Of a stretch of DNA of 64,000 bases, positions 9,223-22,650 are shown piece after piece. The stretch is from Heracleum sosnowskyi (taxonomy: Eukaryota; Streptophyta; Magnoliopsida; Apiales; Apiaceae). The translations under genes were made by a program, and so were the position numbers. The number at the start of each line of letters is the position of its first letter. Within the stretch, counting starts at the first letter, position 1. The DNA lies in contig JAUIZM010000026.1 in NCBI GenBank assembly GCA_030848705.1, positions 620,001 through 684,000 of the forward strand. The letters are read 5' to 3'. The notes under the pieces are model-generated. The model was not told the DNA's origin, did no database searches, and worked only from the letters and a program-made list of their open reading frames with translations.

Positions 9223-11909
9223 CGGAAAAGATACCAGGGGACGCCCGATTACGTATACCTCTAAAGGGAGGTATACAAGGAAAATGGAGAAAAATTGAAG
9301 CGGGCCCTTTTGTGGATATTTTCTCGTAGCTTGACCCTATGGGTTTATAGAATTACAGAAAAGTTCATTTGGGGATGTCCGTGCATGAATCGGAGCAGAT
9401 ACCAGGGGACGCCCGATTACGTATACCTCTAAAGGGAGGTATACAAGGAAAATGGATAAAAATTTAAGCGGGCCCTTTTGTGGATATTTTCTCGTAGCTT
9501 GACCCTATGGGTTTATAGAATTACAGAAAAGTTCATTTGGGGATGTCCGTGCCTGAATCGGAGAAGATACTAGGGGACGCCCGATTACGTATACCTCTAA
9601 AGGGAGGTATACAAGGAAAATATAGAAAAATTGAAGCAGACCCTTTTGTGGATATTTTCTCGTAGCTTGACCCTATGGGTTTATAGAATTGCCTAAAAGT
9701 TCATTTGTGGATGTCCGTGCCTGAATCAGAGAAGATACCAGGGGACGCCCGATTACGTATACCTCTAAAGGGAGGTATACAAGGAAAATGGAGAAATATT
9801 GAAGTGGGCCGTTTTTTCGATATTTTCTCGTAGCTTGACCCTATGGGTTTATAGAATTGCAGAAAAGTTCATTTGGGGATGTCCGTGTATGAATCGGAGC
9901 AGATACCAGGGGACGCCCGATTACGTACACCTCTAAAGGGAGCTATAAAAGGAAAACGGGGAAAAATTGAAGCGGGCCGTTTTGTGGATATTTTCTCGAA
10001 ACTTGGCCCTATGGGTTTATAGAATTGCATAAAAGTTCATTTGGGGATGTCCGTGCCTGAATCGGAAAAGATACCAGGGACGCCCGATTACGTATACCTC
10101 TAAAGGGAGGTATACAAGGAAAATGGAGAAAAATTGAAGCGGGCCCTTTTGTGGATATTTTCTCGTAGCTTGACCCTATGGGTTTATAGAATTACAGAAA
10201 AGTTCATTTGGGGATGTCCGTGCATGAATCAGAGCAGATACCAGGGGACGCCCGATTACGTATACCTCTAAAGGGAGGTATACAAGGAAAATGGATAAAA
10301 ATTTAAGCGGGCCCTTTTGTGGATATTTTCTCGTAGCTTGACCCTATGGGTTTATAGAATTGCAGAAAAGTTCATTTGGGGATGTCCGTGTATGAATCGG
10401 AGCAGATACCAGGGGACGCCCGATTACGTACACCTCTAAAGGGAGCTATAAAAGGAAAATGGGGAAAAATTGAAGCGGGCCGTTTTGTGGATATTTTCTC
10501 GAAACTTGGCCCTATGGGTTTATAGAATTGCATAAAAGTTCATTTGGGGATGTCCGTGCCTGAATCGGAAAAGATACCAGGGGACGCCCGATTACGTATA
10601 CCTCTAAAGGGAGGTATACAAGGAAAATGGAGAAAAATTGAAGCGGGCCCTTTTGTGGATATTTTCTCGTAGCTTGACCCTATGGGTTTATAGAATTACA
10701 GAAAAGTTCATTTGGGGATGTCCATGCATGAATCGGAGCAGATACCAGGGGACGCCCGATTACGTATACCTCTAAAGGGAGGTATACAAGGAAAATGGAT
10801 AAAAATTTAAGCGGGCCCTTTTGTGGATATTTTCTCGTAGCTTGACCCTATGGGTTTATAGAATTACAGAAAAGTTCATTTGGGGATGTCCGTGCCTGAA
10901 TCGGAGAAGATACTAGGGGACGCCCGATTACGTATACCTCTAAAGGGAGGTATACAAGGAAAATATAGAAAAATTGAAGCAGACCCTTTTGTGGATATTT
11001 TCTCGTAGCTTGACCCTATGGGTTTATAGAATTGCATAAAAGTTCATTTGTGGATGTCCGTGCCTGAATCAGAGAAGATACCAGGGGACGCCCGATTACG
11101 TATACCTCTAAAGGGAGGTATACAAGGAAAATGGAGAAATATTGAAGTGGGCCGTTTTTTCGATATTTTCTCGTAGCTTGACCCTATGGGTTTATAGAAT
11201 TGCAGAAAAGTTCATTTGGGGATGTCCGTGTATGAATCGGAGCAGATACCAGGGGACGCCCGATTACGTACACCTCTAAAGGGAGCTATAAAAGGAAAAT
11301 GGGGAAAAATTGAAGCAGGCCGTTTTGTGGATATTTTCTCGAAACTTGGCCCTATGGGTTTATAGAATTGCATAAAAGTTCATTTGGGGATGTCCGTGCC
11401 TGAATCGGAAAAGATACCAGGGGACGCCCGATTACGTATACCTCTAAAGGGAGGTATACAAGGAAAATGGAGAAAAATTGAAGCGGGCCCTTTTGTGGAT
11501 ATTTTCTCGTAGCTTGACCCTATGGGTTTATAGAATTACAGAAAAGTTCATTTGGGGATGTCCGTGCATGAATCGGAGCAGATACCAGGGGACGCCCGAT
11601 TACGTATACCTCTAAAGGGAGGTATACAAGGAAAATGGATAAAAATTTAAGCGGGCCCTTTTGTGGATATTTTCTCGTAGCTTGACCCTATGGGTTTATA
11701 GAATTGCAGAAAAGTTCATTTGGGGATGTCCGTGTATGAATCGGAGCAGATACCAGGGGACGCCCGATTACGTACACCTCTAAAGGGAGCTATAAAAGGA
11801 AAATGGGGAAAAATTGAAGCGGGCCGTTTTGTGGATATTTTCTCGAAACTTGGCCCTATGGGTTTATAGAATTGCATAAAAGTTCATTTGGGGATGTCCG
11901 TGCCTGAAT
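9223..11909 (+). repeat. 1344-bp (8-mer) HOR, two copies plus a partial third
   Basis: Units are 9223-10565 (1343 bp, one G missing near 10079) and 10566-11909, with a partial third from 11910. The order is A-C1-B''-D-C2-A-chimera-C2. The seventh monomer (10230-10397 and 11574-11741) starts as C1 (ggataaaaatttaag) and ends as D (gcagaaaag, gtgtatgaat). The shared chimera shows that the 8-mer arose by one exchange and was then duplicated. Confidence 0.88.
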
Positions 11910-12245
11910 CGGAAAAGATACCAGGGGACGCCCGATTACGTATACCTCTAAAGGGAGGTATACAAGGAAAATGGAGAAAAATTGAAGCGGGCCCTTTTGT
12001 GGATATTTTCTCGTAGCTTGACCCTATGGGTTTATAGAATTACAGAAAAGTTCATTTGGGGATGTCCGTGCATGAATCGGAGCAGATACCAGGGGACGCC
12101 CGATTACGTATACCTCTAAAGGGAGGTATACAAGGAAAATGGATAAAAATTTAAGCGGGCCCTTTTGTGGATATTTTCTCGTAGCTTGACCCTATGGGTT
12201 TATAGAATTACAGAAAAGTTCATTTGGGGATGTCCGTGCCTGAAT

Positions 12246-15200
12246 CGGAGAAGATACTAGGGGACGCCCGATTACGTATACCTCTAAAGGGAGGTAATAC
12301 AAGGAAAATATAGAAAAATTGAAGCAGACCCTTTTGTGGATATTTTCTCGTAGCTTGACCCTATGGGTTTATAGAATTGCATAAAAGTTCATTTGTGGAT
12401 GTCCGTGCCTGAATCAGAGAAGATACCAGGGGACGCCCGATTACGTATACCTCTAAAGGGAGGTATACAAGGAAAATGGAGAAATATTGAAGTGGGCCGT
12501 TTTTTCGATATTTTCTCGTAGCTTGACCCTATGGGTTTATAGAATTGCAGAAAAGATCATTTGGGGATGTCCGTGTATGAATCGGAGCAGATACCAGGGG
12601 ACGCCCGATTACGTACACCTCTAAAGGGAGCTATAAAAGGAAAATGGGGAAAAATTGAAGCGGGCCGTTTTGTGGATATTTTCTCGAAACTTGGCCCTAT
12701 GGGTTTATAGAATTGCATAAAAGTTCATTTGGGGATGTCCGTGCCTGAATCGGAAAATATACCAGGGGACGCCCGATTACGTATACCTCTAAAGGGAGGT
12801 ATACAAGGAAAATGGAGAAAAATTGAAGCGGGCCCTTTTGTGGATATTTTTTCGTAGCTTGACCCTATGGGTTTATAGAATTACAGTAAAGTTCATTTGG
12901 GGATGTCCGTGCATGAATCGGAGCAGATACCAGGGGACGCCCGATTACGTATACCTCTAAAGGGAGGTATACAAGGAAAATGGATAAAAATTGAAGCGGG
13001 CCCTTTTGTGGATATTTTCTCGTAGCTTGACCCTATGGGTTTATAGAATTACAGAAAAGTTCATTTGGGGATGTCCGTGCCTGAATCGGAGAAGATACCA
13101 GGGGACGCCCGATTACGTATACCTCTAAAGGGAGGTATACAAGGAAAATGTAGAAAAATTGAAGCAGACCCTTTTGTGGATATTTTCTCGTAGCTTGACC
13201 CTATGGTTTTATAGAATTGCATAAAACTTCATTTGTGGATGTCCGTGCCTGAATCAGAGAAGATACCAGGGGACGCCCGATTACATATACCTCTAAAGGG
13301 AGGTATACAAGGAAAATGGAGAAATATTGAAGTGGGCCGTTTTTTCGATATTTTCTCGTAGCTTGACCCTATGGGTTTATAGAATTGCAGAAAAGTTCAT
13401 TTGGGGATGTCCGTGTATGAATCGGAGCAGATACCAGGGGACGCCCGATTACGTACACCTCTAAAGGGAGCTATAAAAGGAAAATGGGGAAAAATTGAAG
13501 CGGGCCGTTTTGTGGATATTTTCTCGAAACTTGGCCCTATGGGTTTATAGAATTGCATAAAAGTTCATTTGGGGATGTCCGTGCCTAAATCGGAAAAGAT
13601 ACCAGGGGACGCCTGATTACGTATACCTCTAAAGGGAGGTATACAAGGAAAATGGAGAAAAATTGAAGCGGGCCCTTTTGTGGATATTTTCTCGTAGCTT
13701 GACCCTATGGGTTTATAGAATTACAGAAAAGTTCATTTGGGGATGTCCGTGCATGAATCGGAGCAGATACCAGGGGACGCCCGATTACGTATACCTCTAA
13801 AGGGAGGTATACAAGGAAAATGGATAAAAATTTAAGCGGGCCCTTTTGTGGATATTTTCTCGTAGCTTGACCCTATGGGTTTATAGAATTACAGAAAAGT
13901 TCATTTGGGGATGTCCGTGCCTGAATCGGAGAAGATACTAGGGGACGCCCGATTACGTATACCTCTAAAGGGAGGTAATACAAGGAAAATATAGAAAAAT
14001 TGAAGCAGACCCTTTTGTGGATATTTCTCGTAGCTTGACCCTATGGGTTTATAGAATTGCATAAAAGTTCATTTGTGGATGTCCGTGCCTGAATCAGAGA
14101 AGATACCAGGGGACGCCCGATTACGTATACCTCTAAAGGGAGGTATACAAGGAAAATGGAGAAATATTGAAGTGGGCCGTTTTTTCGATATTTTCTCGTA
14201 GCTTGACCCTATGGGTTTATAGAATTGCAGAAAAGATCATTTGGGGATGTCCGTGTATGAATCGGAGCAGATACCAGGGGACGCCCGATTACGTACACCT
14301 CTAAAGGGAGCTATAAAAGGAAAATGGGGAAAAATTGAAGCGGGCCGTTTTGTGGATATTTTCTCGAAACTTGGCCCTATGGGTTTATAGAATTGCATAA
14401 AAGTTCATTTGGGGATGTCCGTGACTGAATCGGAAAATATACCAGGGGACGCCCGATTACGTATACCTCTAAAGGGAGGTATACAAGGAAAATGGAGAAA
14501 AATTGAAGCGGGCCCTTTTGTGGATATTTTTTCGTAGCTTGACCCTATGGGTTTATAGAATTACAGTAAAGTTCATTTGGGGATGTCCGTGCATGAATCG
14601 GAGCAGATACCAGGGGACGCCCGATTACGTATACCTCTAAAGGGAGGTATACAAGGAAAATGGATAAAAATTGAAGCGGGCCCTTTTGTGGATATTTTCT
14701 CGTAGCTTGACCCTATGGGTTTATAGAATTACAGAAAAGTTCATTTGGGGATGTCCGTGCCTGAATCGGAGAAGATACCAGGGGACGCCCGATTACGTAT
14801 ACCTCTAAAGGGAGGTATACAAGGAAAATGTAGAAAAATTGAAGCAGACCCTTTTGTGGATATTTTCTCGTAGCTTGACCCTATGGTTTTATAGAATTGC
14901 ATAAAACTTCATTTATGGATGTCCGTGCCTGAATCAGAGAAGATACCAGGGGACGCCCGATTACATATACCTCTAAAGGGAGGTATACAAGGAAAATGGA
15001 GAAATATTGAAGTGGGCCGTTTTTTCGATATTTTCTCGTAGCTTGACCCTATGGGTTTATAGAATTGCAGAAAAGTTCATTTGGGGATGTCCGTGTATGA
15101 ATCGGAGCAGATACCAGGGGACGCCCGATTACGTACACCTCTAAAGGGAGCTATAAAAGGAAAATGGGGAAAAATTGAAGTGGGCCGTTTTGTGGATATT

Positions 15201-15270
15201 TTCTCGAAACTTGGCCCTATGGGTTTATAGAATTGCATAAAAGTTCATTTGGGGATGTCCGTGCCTGAAT
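12246..15270 (+). repeat. 1680-bp (10-mer) HOR, one full and one partial copy
   Basis: Copy 1 is 12246-13926. Copy 2 runs from 13927 for eight monomers. Private variants shared at 1680-1681 bp spacing are gaggtaatac (1-bp insertion), aaaagatcat, ggaaaatatacc, ttacagtaaag, ataaaacttc and ttacatatac. Copy 2 also lost one T near 14024. The copies diverge near 15.2 kb, where gtctacctc starts the block shared with 4.5 kb. Confidence 0.88.
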
Positions 15271-16100
15271 CGGAAAAGATACCAGGGGACGCCCGATTAC
15301 GTCTACCTCTAAAGGGAGGTATACAAGGAAAATGGAGAAAAATTGAAGCGGGCCCTTTTGTGGATATTTTCTCGTAGCTTGACCCTATGGGTTTATAGAA
15401 TTACAGAAAAGTTCATTTGGGGATGTCCGTGCCTGAATCGGAGAAGATACCAGGGGACGCCCGATTACGTATACCTCTAAAGGGAGGTATACAAGGAAAA
15501 TGTAGAAAAATTGAAGCAGACCCTTTTGTGGATATTTTCTCGTAGCTTGACCCTATGGGTTTAGAGAATTGCAGAAAAGTTCATTTAGGGATGTCCGTGT
15601 ATGAATCGGAGCAGATACCAGGGACGTCCGATTACGTATACCTCTAAAGAGAGGTATACAAGGAAAATGGAGAAATATTGAAGTGGGCCGTTTTTTCGAT
15701 ATTTTCTCGTAGCTTGACCCTCTGTGTTTAGAGAATTGCAGAAAAGTTCATTTGGGGATGTCCGTGTATGAATCGGAGCAGATACCAGGGGACGCCCGAT
15801 TACGTACACCTCTAAAGGGAGCTATAAAAGGAAAATGGGGAAAAATTGAAGCGGGCCGTTTTGTGGATATTTTCTCGAAGCTTGGCCCTATGGGTTTATA
15901 GAATTGCATAAAAGTTCATTTGGGGATGTCCGTGCCTGAATCGGAAAAGATACCAGGGGACGCCCGATTACGTATACCTCCTATACAAGGAAAATGGAGA
16001 AAAATTGAAGCGGGCCCTTTTGTGGATATTTTGTCGTAGCTTGACCCTATGGGTTTATAGAATTACAGAAAAGTTCATTTTGGGATGTCCGTGCATGAAT
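14767..16100 (+). repeat. Displaced third copy of part of the 2679-bp HOR
   Basis: The order B-D-C2-A-B'-D'-C2-A(9-bp deletion) and the alleles ctatggtttt, gaagtgggcc, gtctacctc, gacgtccg and the 9-bp deletion match about 4033-5367, 10.7 kb upstream. One G is missing from the ataccagggg motif near 15620. The B and D monomers at its left end also belong to the overlapping 10-mer (ataaaacttc, ttacatatac), so the boundary is a mosaic. Confidence 0.8.
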
Positions 16101-18786
16101 CGGAGCAGATACCAGGGGACGCCCGATTACGTATACCTCTAAAGGGAGGTATACAAGGAAAATGGATAAAAATTGAAGCGGGCCCTTTTGTGGATATTTT
16201 CTCGTAGCTTGACCCTATGGGTTTATAGAATTGCATAAAAGTTCATTTGTGGATGTCCGTGCCTGAATCAGAGAAGATACCAGGGGACGCCCGATTACGT
16301 ATACCTCTAAAGGGAGGTATACAAGGAAAATGGAGAAATATTGAAGTGGGCCGTTTTTTGATATTTTCTCGTAGCTTGACCCTATGGGTTTAGAGAATTG
16401 CAGAAAAGTTCATTTGGGGATGTCCGTGTATGAATCGGAGCATATACCAGGGGACGCCCGATTACGTATACCTCTAAAGAGAGGTATACCAGGAAAATGG
16501 GGAAAAATTGAAGCGGGCCGTTTTGTGGATATTTTCTCATAGGTTGACCCTATGGGTTTATAGAATTGCACAAAAGTTCATTTGGGGATGGCCGTGCATG
16601 AATCGGAGCAGATACCAGGGGACGCCCGATTACGTATACCTCTAAAGGGAGGTATACAAGGAAAATGGAGAAAAATTGAAGCGGGCCCTTTTGTGGATAT
16701 TTTCTTGTAGCTTGACCCTATGCGTTTATAGAATTACAGAAAAGTTCATTTGGGGATGTCCGTGCCTAAATCGGAGAAGATATCAGGGGACGCCCGATTA
16801 CGTATACCTCTAAAGGGAGGTATACAAGGAAAATGTAGAAAAATTGAAGCAGACCCTTTTGTGGATATTTTCTCGTAGCTTGACCCTATGGGTTTATAGA
16901 ATTGCATAAAAGTTCATTTGTGGATGTCCGTGCCTGAATCAGAGAAGATACCAGGGGACGCCCGATTACGTATACCTCTAAAGGGAGGTATACAAGGAAA
17001 ATGGAGAAAAATTGAAGCGGGCCCTTTTGTGGATATTTTCTCGTAGCTTGACCCTATGGGTTTATAGAATTACAGAAAAGTTCATTTGGGGATGTCCATG
17101 CATGAATCGGAGCAGATACCAGGGGACGCCCGATTACGTATACCTCTAAAGGGAGGTATACAAGGAAAATGGATAAAAATTGAAGCGGGCCCTTTTGTGG
17201 ATATTTTCTCGTAGCTTGACCCTATGGGTTTATAGAATTGCATAAAAGTTCATTTGGGGATGTCCGTACCTGAATCAGAGAAGATACCAGGGGACGCCCG
17301 ATTACGTATACCTCTAAAGGGAGGTATACAAGGAAAATGGAGAAATATTGAAGTGGGCCGTTTTTTCGATATTTTCTCGTAGCTTGACCCTATGGGTTTA
17401 GAGAATTGCAGAAAAGTTCATTTGGGGATGACCGTGTATGAATCGGAGCATATACCAGGGGACGCCCGATTACGTATACCTCTAAAGAGAGGTATACCAG
17501 GAAAATGGGGAAAATTGAAGCGGGCCGTTTTGTGGATATTTTCTCATAGGTTGACCCTATGGGTTTATAGAATTGCACAAAAGTTCATTTGGGGATGGCC
17601 GTGCATGAATCGGAGCAGATACCAGGGGACGCCCGATTACGTATACCTCTAAAGGGAGGTATACAAGGAAAATGGAGAAAAATTGAAGCGGGCCCTTTTG
17701 TGGATATTTTCTCGTAGCTTGACCCTATGCGTTTATAGAATTATAGAAAAGTTCATTTGGGGATGTCCGTGCCTGAATCGGAGAAGATACCAGGGGACGC
17801 CCGATTACGTATACCTCTAAAGGGAGGTATACAAGGAAAATGTAGAAAAATTGAAGCAGACCCTTTTGTGGATATTTTCTCGTAGCTTGACCCTATGGGT
17901 TTATAGAATTGCATAAAAGTTCATTTGTGGATGTCCGTGCCTGAATCAGAGAAGATACCAGGGGACGCCCGATTACGTATACCTCTAAAGGGAGGTATAC
18001 AAGGAAAATGGAGAAATATTGAAGTGGGCCGTTTTTTCGATATTTTCTCGTAGCTTGACCCTATGGGTTTATAGAATTGCAGAAAAGTTCATTTGGGGAT
18101 GTCCGTGTATGAATCGGAGCAGATACCAGGGGACGCCCGATTACGTACACCTCTAAAGGGAGCTATAAAAGGAAAATGGGGAAAAATTGAAGCAGGCCAT
18201 TTTGTGGATATTTTCTCGAAGCTTGGCCCTATGGGTTTATAGGATTGCATAAAAGTTCATTTGGGGATGTCCGTGCCTGAATCGGAAAAGATACCAGGGG
18301 ACGCCCGATTACGTATACCTCTAAAGGGAGGTATACAAGGAAAATGGAGAAAAATTGAAGCGGGCCCTTTTGTGGATATTTTCTCGTAGCTTGACCCTAT
18401 GGGTTTATATAATTACAGAAAAGTTCATTTGGGGATGTCCGTGCATGAATCGGAGCAGATACCAGGGGACGCCCGATTACGTATACCTCTAAAGGGAGGT
18501 ATACAAGGAAAATGGATAAAAATTTAAGCGGGCCCTTTTGTGGATATTTTCTCGTAGCTTGACCCTATGGGTTTATAGAATTACAGAAAAGTTCATTTGG
18601 GGATGTCCGTGCCTGAATCGGAGAATATACCAGGGGACGCCCGATTACGTATACCTCTAAAGAGAGGTATACAAGGAAAATGTAGAAAAATTAAAGCAGA
18701 CCCTTTTGTGGATATTTTCTCGTAGCTTGACCCTATGGGTTTATAGAATTGCATAAAAGTTCATTTGGGGATGTCCGTGCCTGAAT
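16101..18786 (+). repeat. Transition block into the D-E-C3-B region
   Basis: In order: C1, D (one base missing near 16350), E, C3, B, a D-leader/A-body chimera (16940), C1, D (17276), E (one A missing near 17511), C3, B, D, C2, A, C1, B. From here class E becomes frequent. The stretch D-C2-A-C1-B (17947-18786) recurs 3864 bp downstream with the same rare ttatataatt and gagaatatac alleles. Confidence 0.8.
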
Positions 18787-21700
18787 CAGAGAAGATACCA
18801 GGGGACGCCCGATTACGTATACCTCTAAAGGGAGGTATACAAGGAAAATGGAGAAATATTGAAGTGGGCCATTTTTTTGATATTTTCTCGTAGCTTGACC
18901 CTATGGGTTTAGAGAATTGCAGAAAAGTTCATTTGGGGATGTCCGTGTATGAATCGGAGCATATACCAGGGGACGCCCGATTACGTATACCTCTAAAGAG
19001 AGGTATACCAGGAAAATGGGGACAAATTGAAGCGGGCCGTTTTGTGGATATTTTCTCATAGGTTGACCCTATGGGTTTATAGAATTGCACAAAAGTTCAA
19101 TTGGGGATGGCCGTGCATGAATCGGAGCAGATACCAGGGGACGCCCGATTACGTATACCTCTAAAGGGAGGTATACAAGGAAAATGGAGAAAAATTGAAG
19201 CGGGCCCTTTTGTGGATATTTTCTCGTAGCTTGACCCTATGCGTTTATAGAATTACAGAAAAGTTCATTTGGGGATGTCCGTGCCTGAATCGGAGAAGAT
19301 ATCAGGGGACGCCCGATTACGTATACCTCTAAAGGGAGGTATACAAGGAAAATGTAGAAAAATTGAAGCAGACCCTTTTGTGGATATTTTCTCGTAGCTT
19401 GACCCTATGGGTTTATAGAATTGCATAAAAGTTCATTTGTGGATGTCCGTGCCTGAATCAGAGAAGATACCAGGGGACGCCCGATTACGTATACCTCTAA
19501 AGGGAGGTATACAAGGAAAATGGATAAAAATTGAAGCGGGCCCTTTTGTGGATATTTTCTCGTAGCTTGACCCTATGGGTTTATAGAATTGCATAAAAGT
19601 TCATTTGGGGATGTCCGTACCTGAATCAGAGAAGATACCAGGGGACGCCCGATTACGTATACCTCTAAAGGGAGGTATACAAGGAAAATGGAGAAATATT
19701 GAAGTGGGCCGTTTTTTCGATATTTTCTCGTAGCTTGACCCTATGGGTTTAGAGAATTGCAGAAAAGTTCATTTGGGGATGACCGTGTATGAATCGGAGC
19801 ATATACCAGGGGACGCCCGATTACGTATACCTCTAAAGAGAGGTATACCAGGAAAATGGGGAAAAATTGAAGCGGGCCGTTTTGTGGATATTTTCTCATA
19901 GGTTGACCCTATGGGTTTATAGAATTGCACAAAAGTTCATTTGGGGATGGCCGTGCATGAATCGGAGCAGATACCAGGGGACGCCCGATTACGTATACCT
20001 CTAAAGGGAGGTATACAAGGAAAATGGAGAAAAATTGAAGCGGGCCCTTTTGTGGATATTTTCTCGTAGCTTGACCCTATGCGTTTATAGAATTATAGAA
20101 AAGTTCATTTGGGGATGTCCGTGCCTGAATCGGAGAAGATACCAGGGGACGCCCGATTACGTATACCTCTAAAGGGAGGTATACAAGGAAAATGTAGAAA
20201 AATTGAAGCAGACCCTTTTGTGGATATTTTCTCGTAGCTTGACCCTATGGGTTTATAGAATTGCATAAAAGTTCATTTGGGGATGTCCGTGCCTGAATCA
20301 GAGAAGATACCAGGGGACGCCCGATTACGTATACCTCTAAAGGGAGGTATACAAGGAAAATGGAGAAATATTGAAGTGGGCCATTTTTTTGATATTTTCT
20401 CGTAGCTTGACCCTATGGGTTTAGAGAATTGCAGAAAAGTTCATTTGGGGATGTCCGTGTATGAATCGGAGCATATACCAGGGGACGCCCGATTACGTAT
20501 ACCTCTAAAGAGAGGTATACCAGGAAAATGGGGACAAATTGAAGCGGGCCGTTTTGTGGATATTTTCTCATAGGTTGACCCTATGGGTTTATAGAATTGC
20601 ACAAAAGTTCAATTGGGGATGGCCGTGCATGAATCGGAGCAGATACCAGGGGACGCCCGATTACGTATACCTCTAAAGGGAGGTATACAAGGAAAATGGA
20701 GAAAAATTGAAGCGGGCCCTTTTGTGGATATTTTCTCGTAGCTTGACCCTATGCGTTTATAGAATTACAGAAAAGTTCATTTGGGGATGTTCGTGCCTGA
20801 ATCGGAGAAGATATCAGGGGACGCCCGATTACGTATACCTCTAAAGGGAGGTATACAAGGAAAATGTAGAAAAATTGAAGCAGACCCTTTTGTGGATATT
20901 TTCTCGTAGCTTGACCCTATGGGTTTATAGAATTGCATAAAAGTTCATTTGTGGATGTCCGTGCCTGAATCAGAGAAGATACCAGGGGACGCCCGATTAC
21001 GTATACCTCTAAAGGGAGGTATACAAGGAAAATGGATAAAAATTGAAGCGGGCCCTTTTGTGGATATTTTCTCGTAGCTTGACCCTATGGGTTTATAGAA
21101 TTGCATAAAAGTTCATTTGGGGATGTCCGTACCTGAATCAGAGAAGATACCAGGGGACGCCCGATTACGTATACCTCTAAAGGGAGGTATACAAGGAAAA
21201 TGGAGAAATATTGAAGTGGGCCGTTTTTTCGATATTTTCTCGTAGCTTGACCCTATGGGTTTAGAGAATTGCAGAAAAGTTCATTTGGGGATGACCGTGT
21301 ATGAATCGGAGCATATACCAGGGGACGCCCGATTACGTATACCTCTAAAGAGAGGTATACCAGGAAAATGGGGAAAAATTGAAGCGGGCCGTTTTGTGGA
21401 TATTTTCTCATAGGTTGACCCTATGGGTTTATAGAATTGCACAAAAGTTCATTTGGGGATGGCCGTGCATGAATCGGAGCAGATACCAGGGGACGCCCGA
21501 TTACGTATACCTCTAAAGGGAGGTATACAAGGAAAATGGAGAAAAATTGAAGCGGGCCCTTTTGTGGATATTTTCTCGTAGCTTGACCCTATGCGTTTAT
21601 AGAATTATAGAAAAGTTCATTTGGGGATGTCCGTGCCTGAATCGGAGAAGATACCAGGGGACGCCCGATTACGTATACCTCTAAAGGGAGGTATACAAGG

Positions 21701-21810
21701 AAAATGTAGAAAAATTGAAGCAGACCCTTTTGTGGATATTTTCTCGTAGCTTGACCCTATGGGTTTATAGAATTGCATAAAAGTTCATTTGTGGATGTCC
21801 GTGCCTGAAT
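18787..21810 (+). repeat. 1512-bp (9-mer) HOR, two tandem copies
   Basis: Copies are 18787-20298 and 20299-21810. Shared alleles at exactly 1512-bp spacing are the D variant ccatttttttga, the E variant with ggggacaaattg and ttcaattgggg, a B with gatatcagg, gtacctgaatcag, a gatgaccgtg D tail and the C3 ttatagaaaag variant. The last B differs at ttcatttgggg against ttcatttgtgg. Confidence 0.88.
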
Positions 21811-22650
21811 CAGAGAAGATACCAGGGGACGCCCGATTACGTATACCTCTAAAGGGAGGTATACAAGGAAAATGGAGAAATATTGAAGTGGGCCGTTTTT
21901 TCGATATTTTCTCGTAGCTTGACCCTATGGGTTTATAGAATTGCAGAAAAGTTCATTTGGGGATGTCCGTGTATGAATCGGAGCAGATACCAGGGGACGC
22001 CCGATTACGTACACCTCTAAAGGGAGCTATAAAAGGAAAATGGGGAAAAATTGAAGCGGACCATTTTGTGGATATTTTCTCGAAGCTTGGCCCTATGGGT
22101 TTATAGAATTGCATAAAAGTTAATTTGGGGATGTCCGTGCCTGAATCGGAAAAGATACCAGGGGACGCCCGATTACGTATACCTCTAAAGGGAGGTATAC
22201 AAGGAAAATGGAGAAAAATTGAAGCGGGCCCTTTTGTGGATATTTTCTCGTAGCTTGACCCTATGGGTTTATATAATTACAGAAAAGTTCATTTGGGGAT
22301 GTCCGTGCATGAATCGGAGCAGATACCAGGGGACGCCCGATTACGTATACCTCTAAAGGGAGGTATACAAGGAAAATGGATAAAAATTTAAGCGGGCCCT
22401 TTTGTGGATATTTTCTCGTAGCTTGACCCTATGGGTTTATAGAATTACAGAAAAGTTCATTTGGGGATGTCCGTGCCTGAATCGGAGAATATACCAGGGG
22501 ACGCCCGATTACGTATACCTCTAAAGAGAGGTATACAAGGAAAATGTAGAAAAATTGAAGCAGACCCTTTTGTGGATATTTTCTCGTAGCTTGACCCTAT
22601 GGGTTTATAGAATTGCATAAAAGTTCATTTGGGGATGTCCGTGCCTGAAT
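21811..22650 (+). repeat. Pentamer D-C2-A-C1-B between HOR blocks
   Basis: The five monomers repeat the block at 17947-18786 (offset 3864 bp), sharing ttatataattac and gagaatatacc. There is a private gttaatttgg in the C2 tail near 22120. It is the basic 840-bp cycle rotated. Confidence 0.8.

Noticed and set aside
17390..17652. Overlapping frames on both strands (62 and 86 codons), and a 62-codon minus frame at 49986-50174
   Set aside because: Both regions contain a single-base deletion (near 17511 and 50148) that joins frames by chance inside satellite units.
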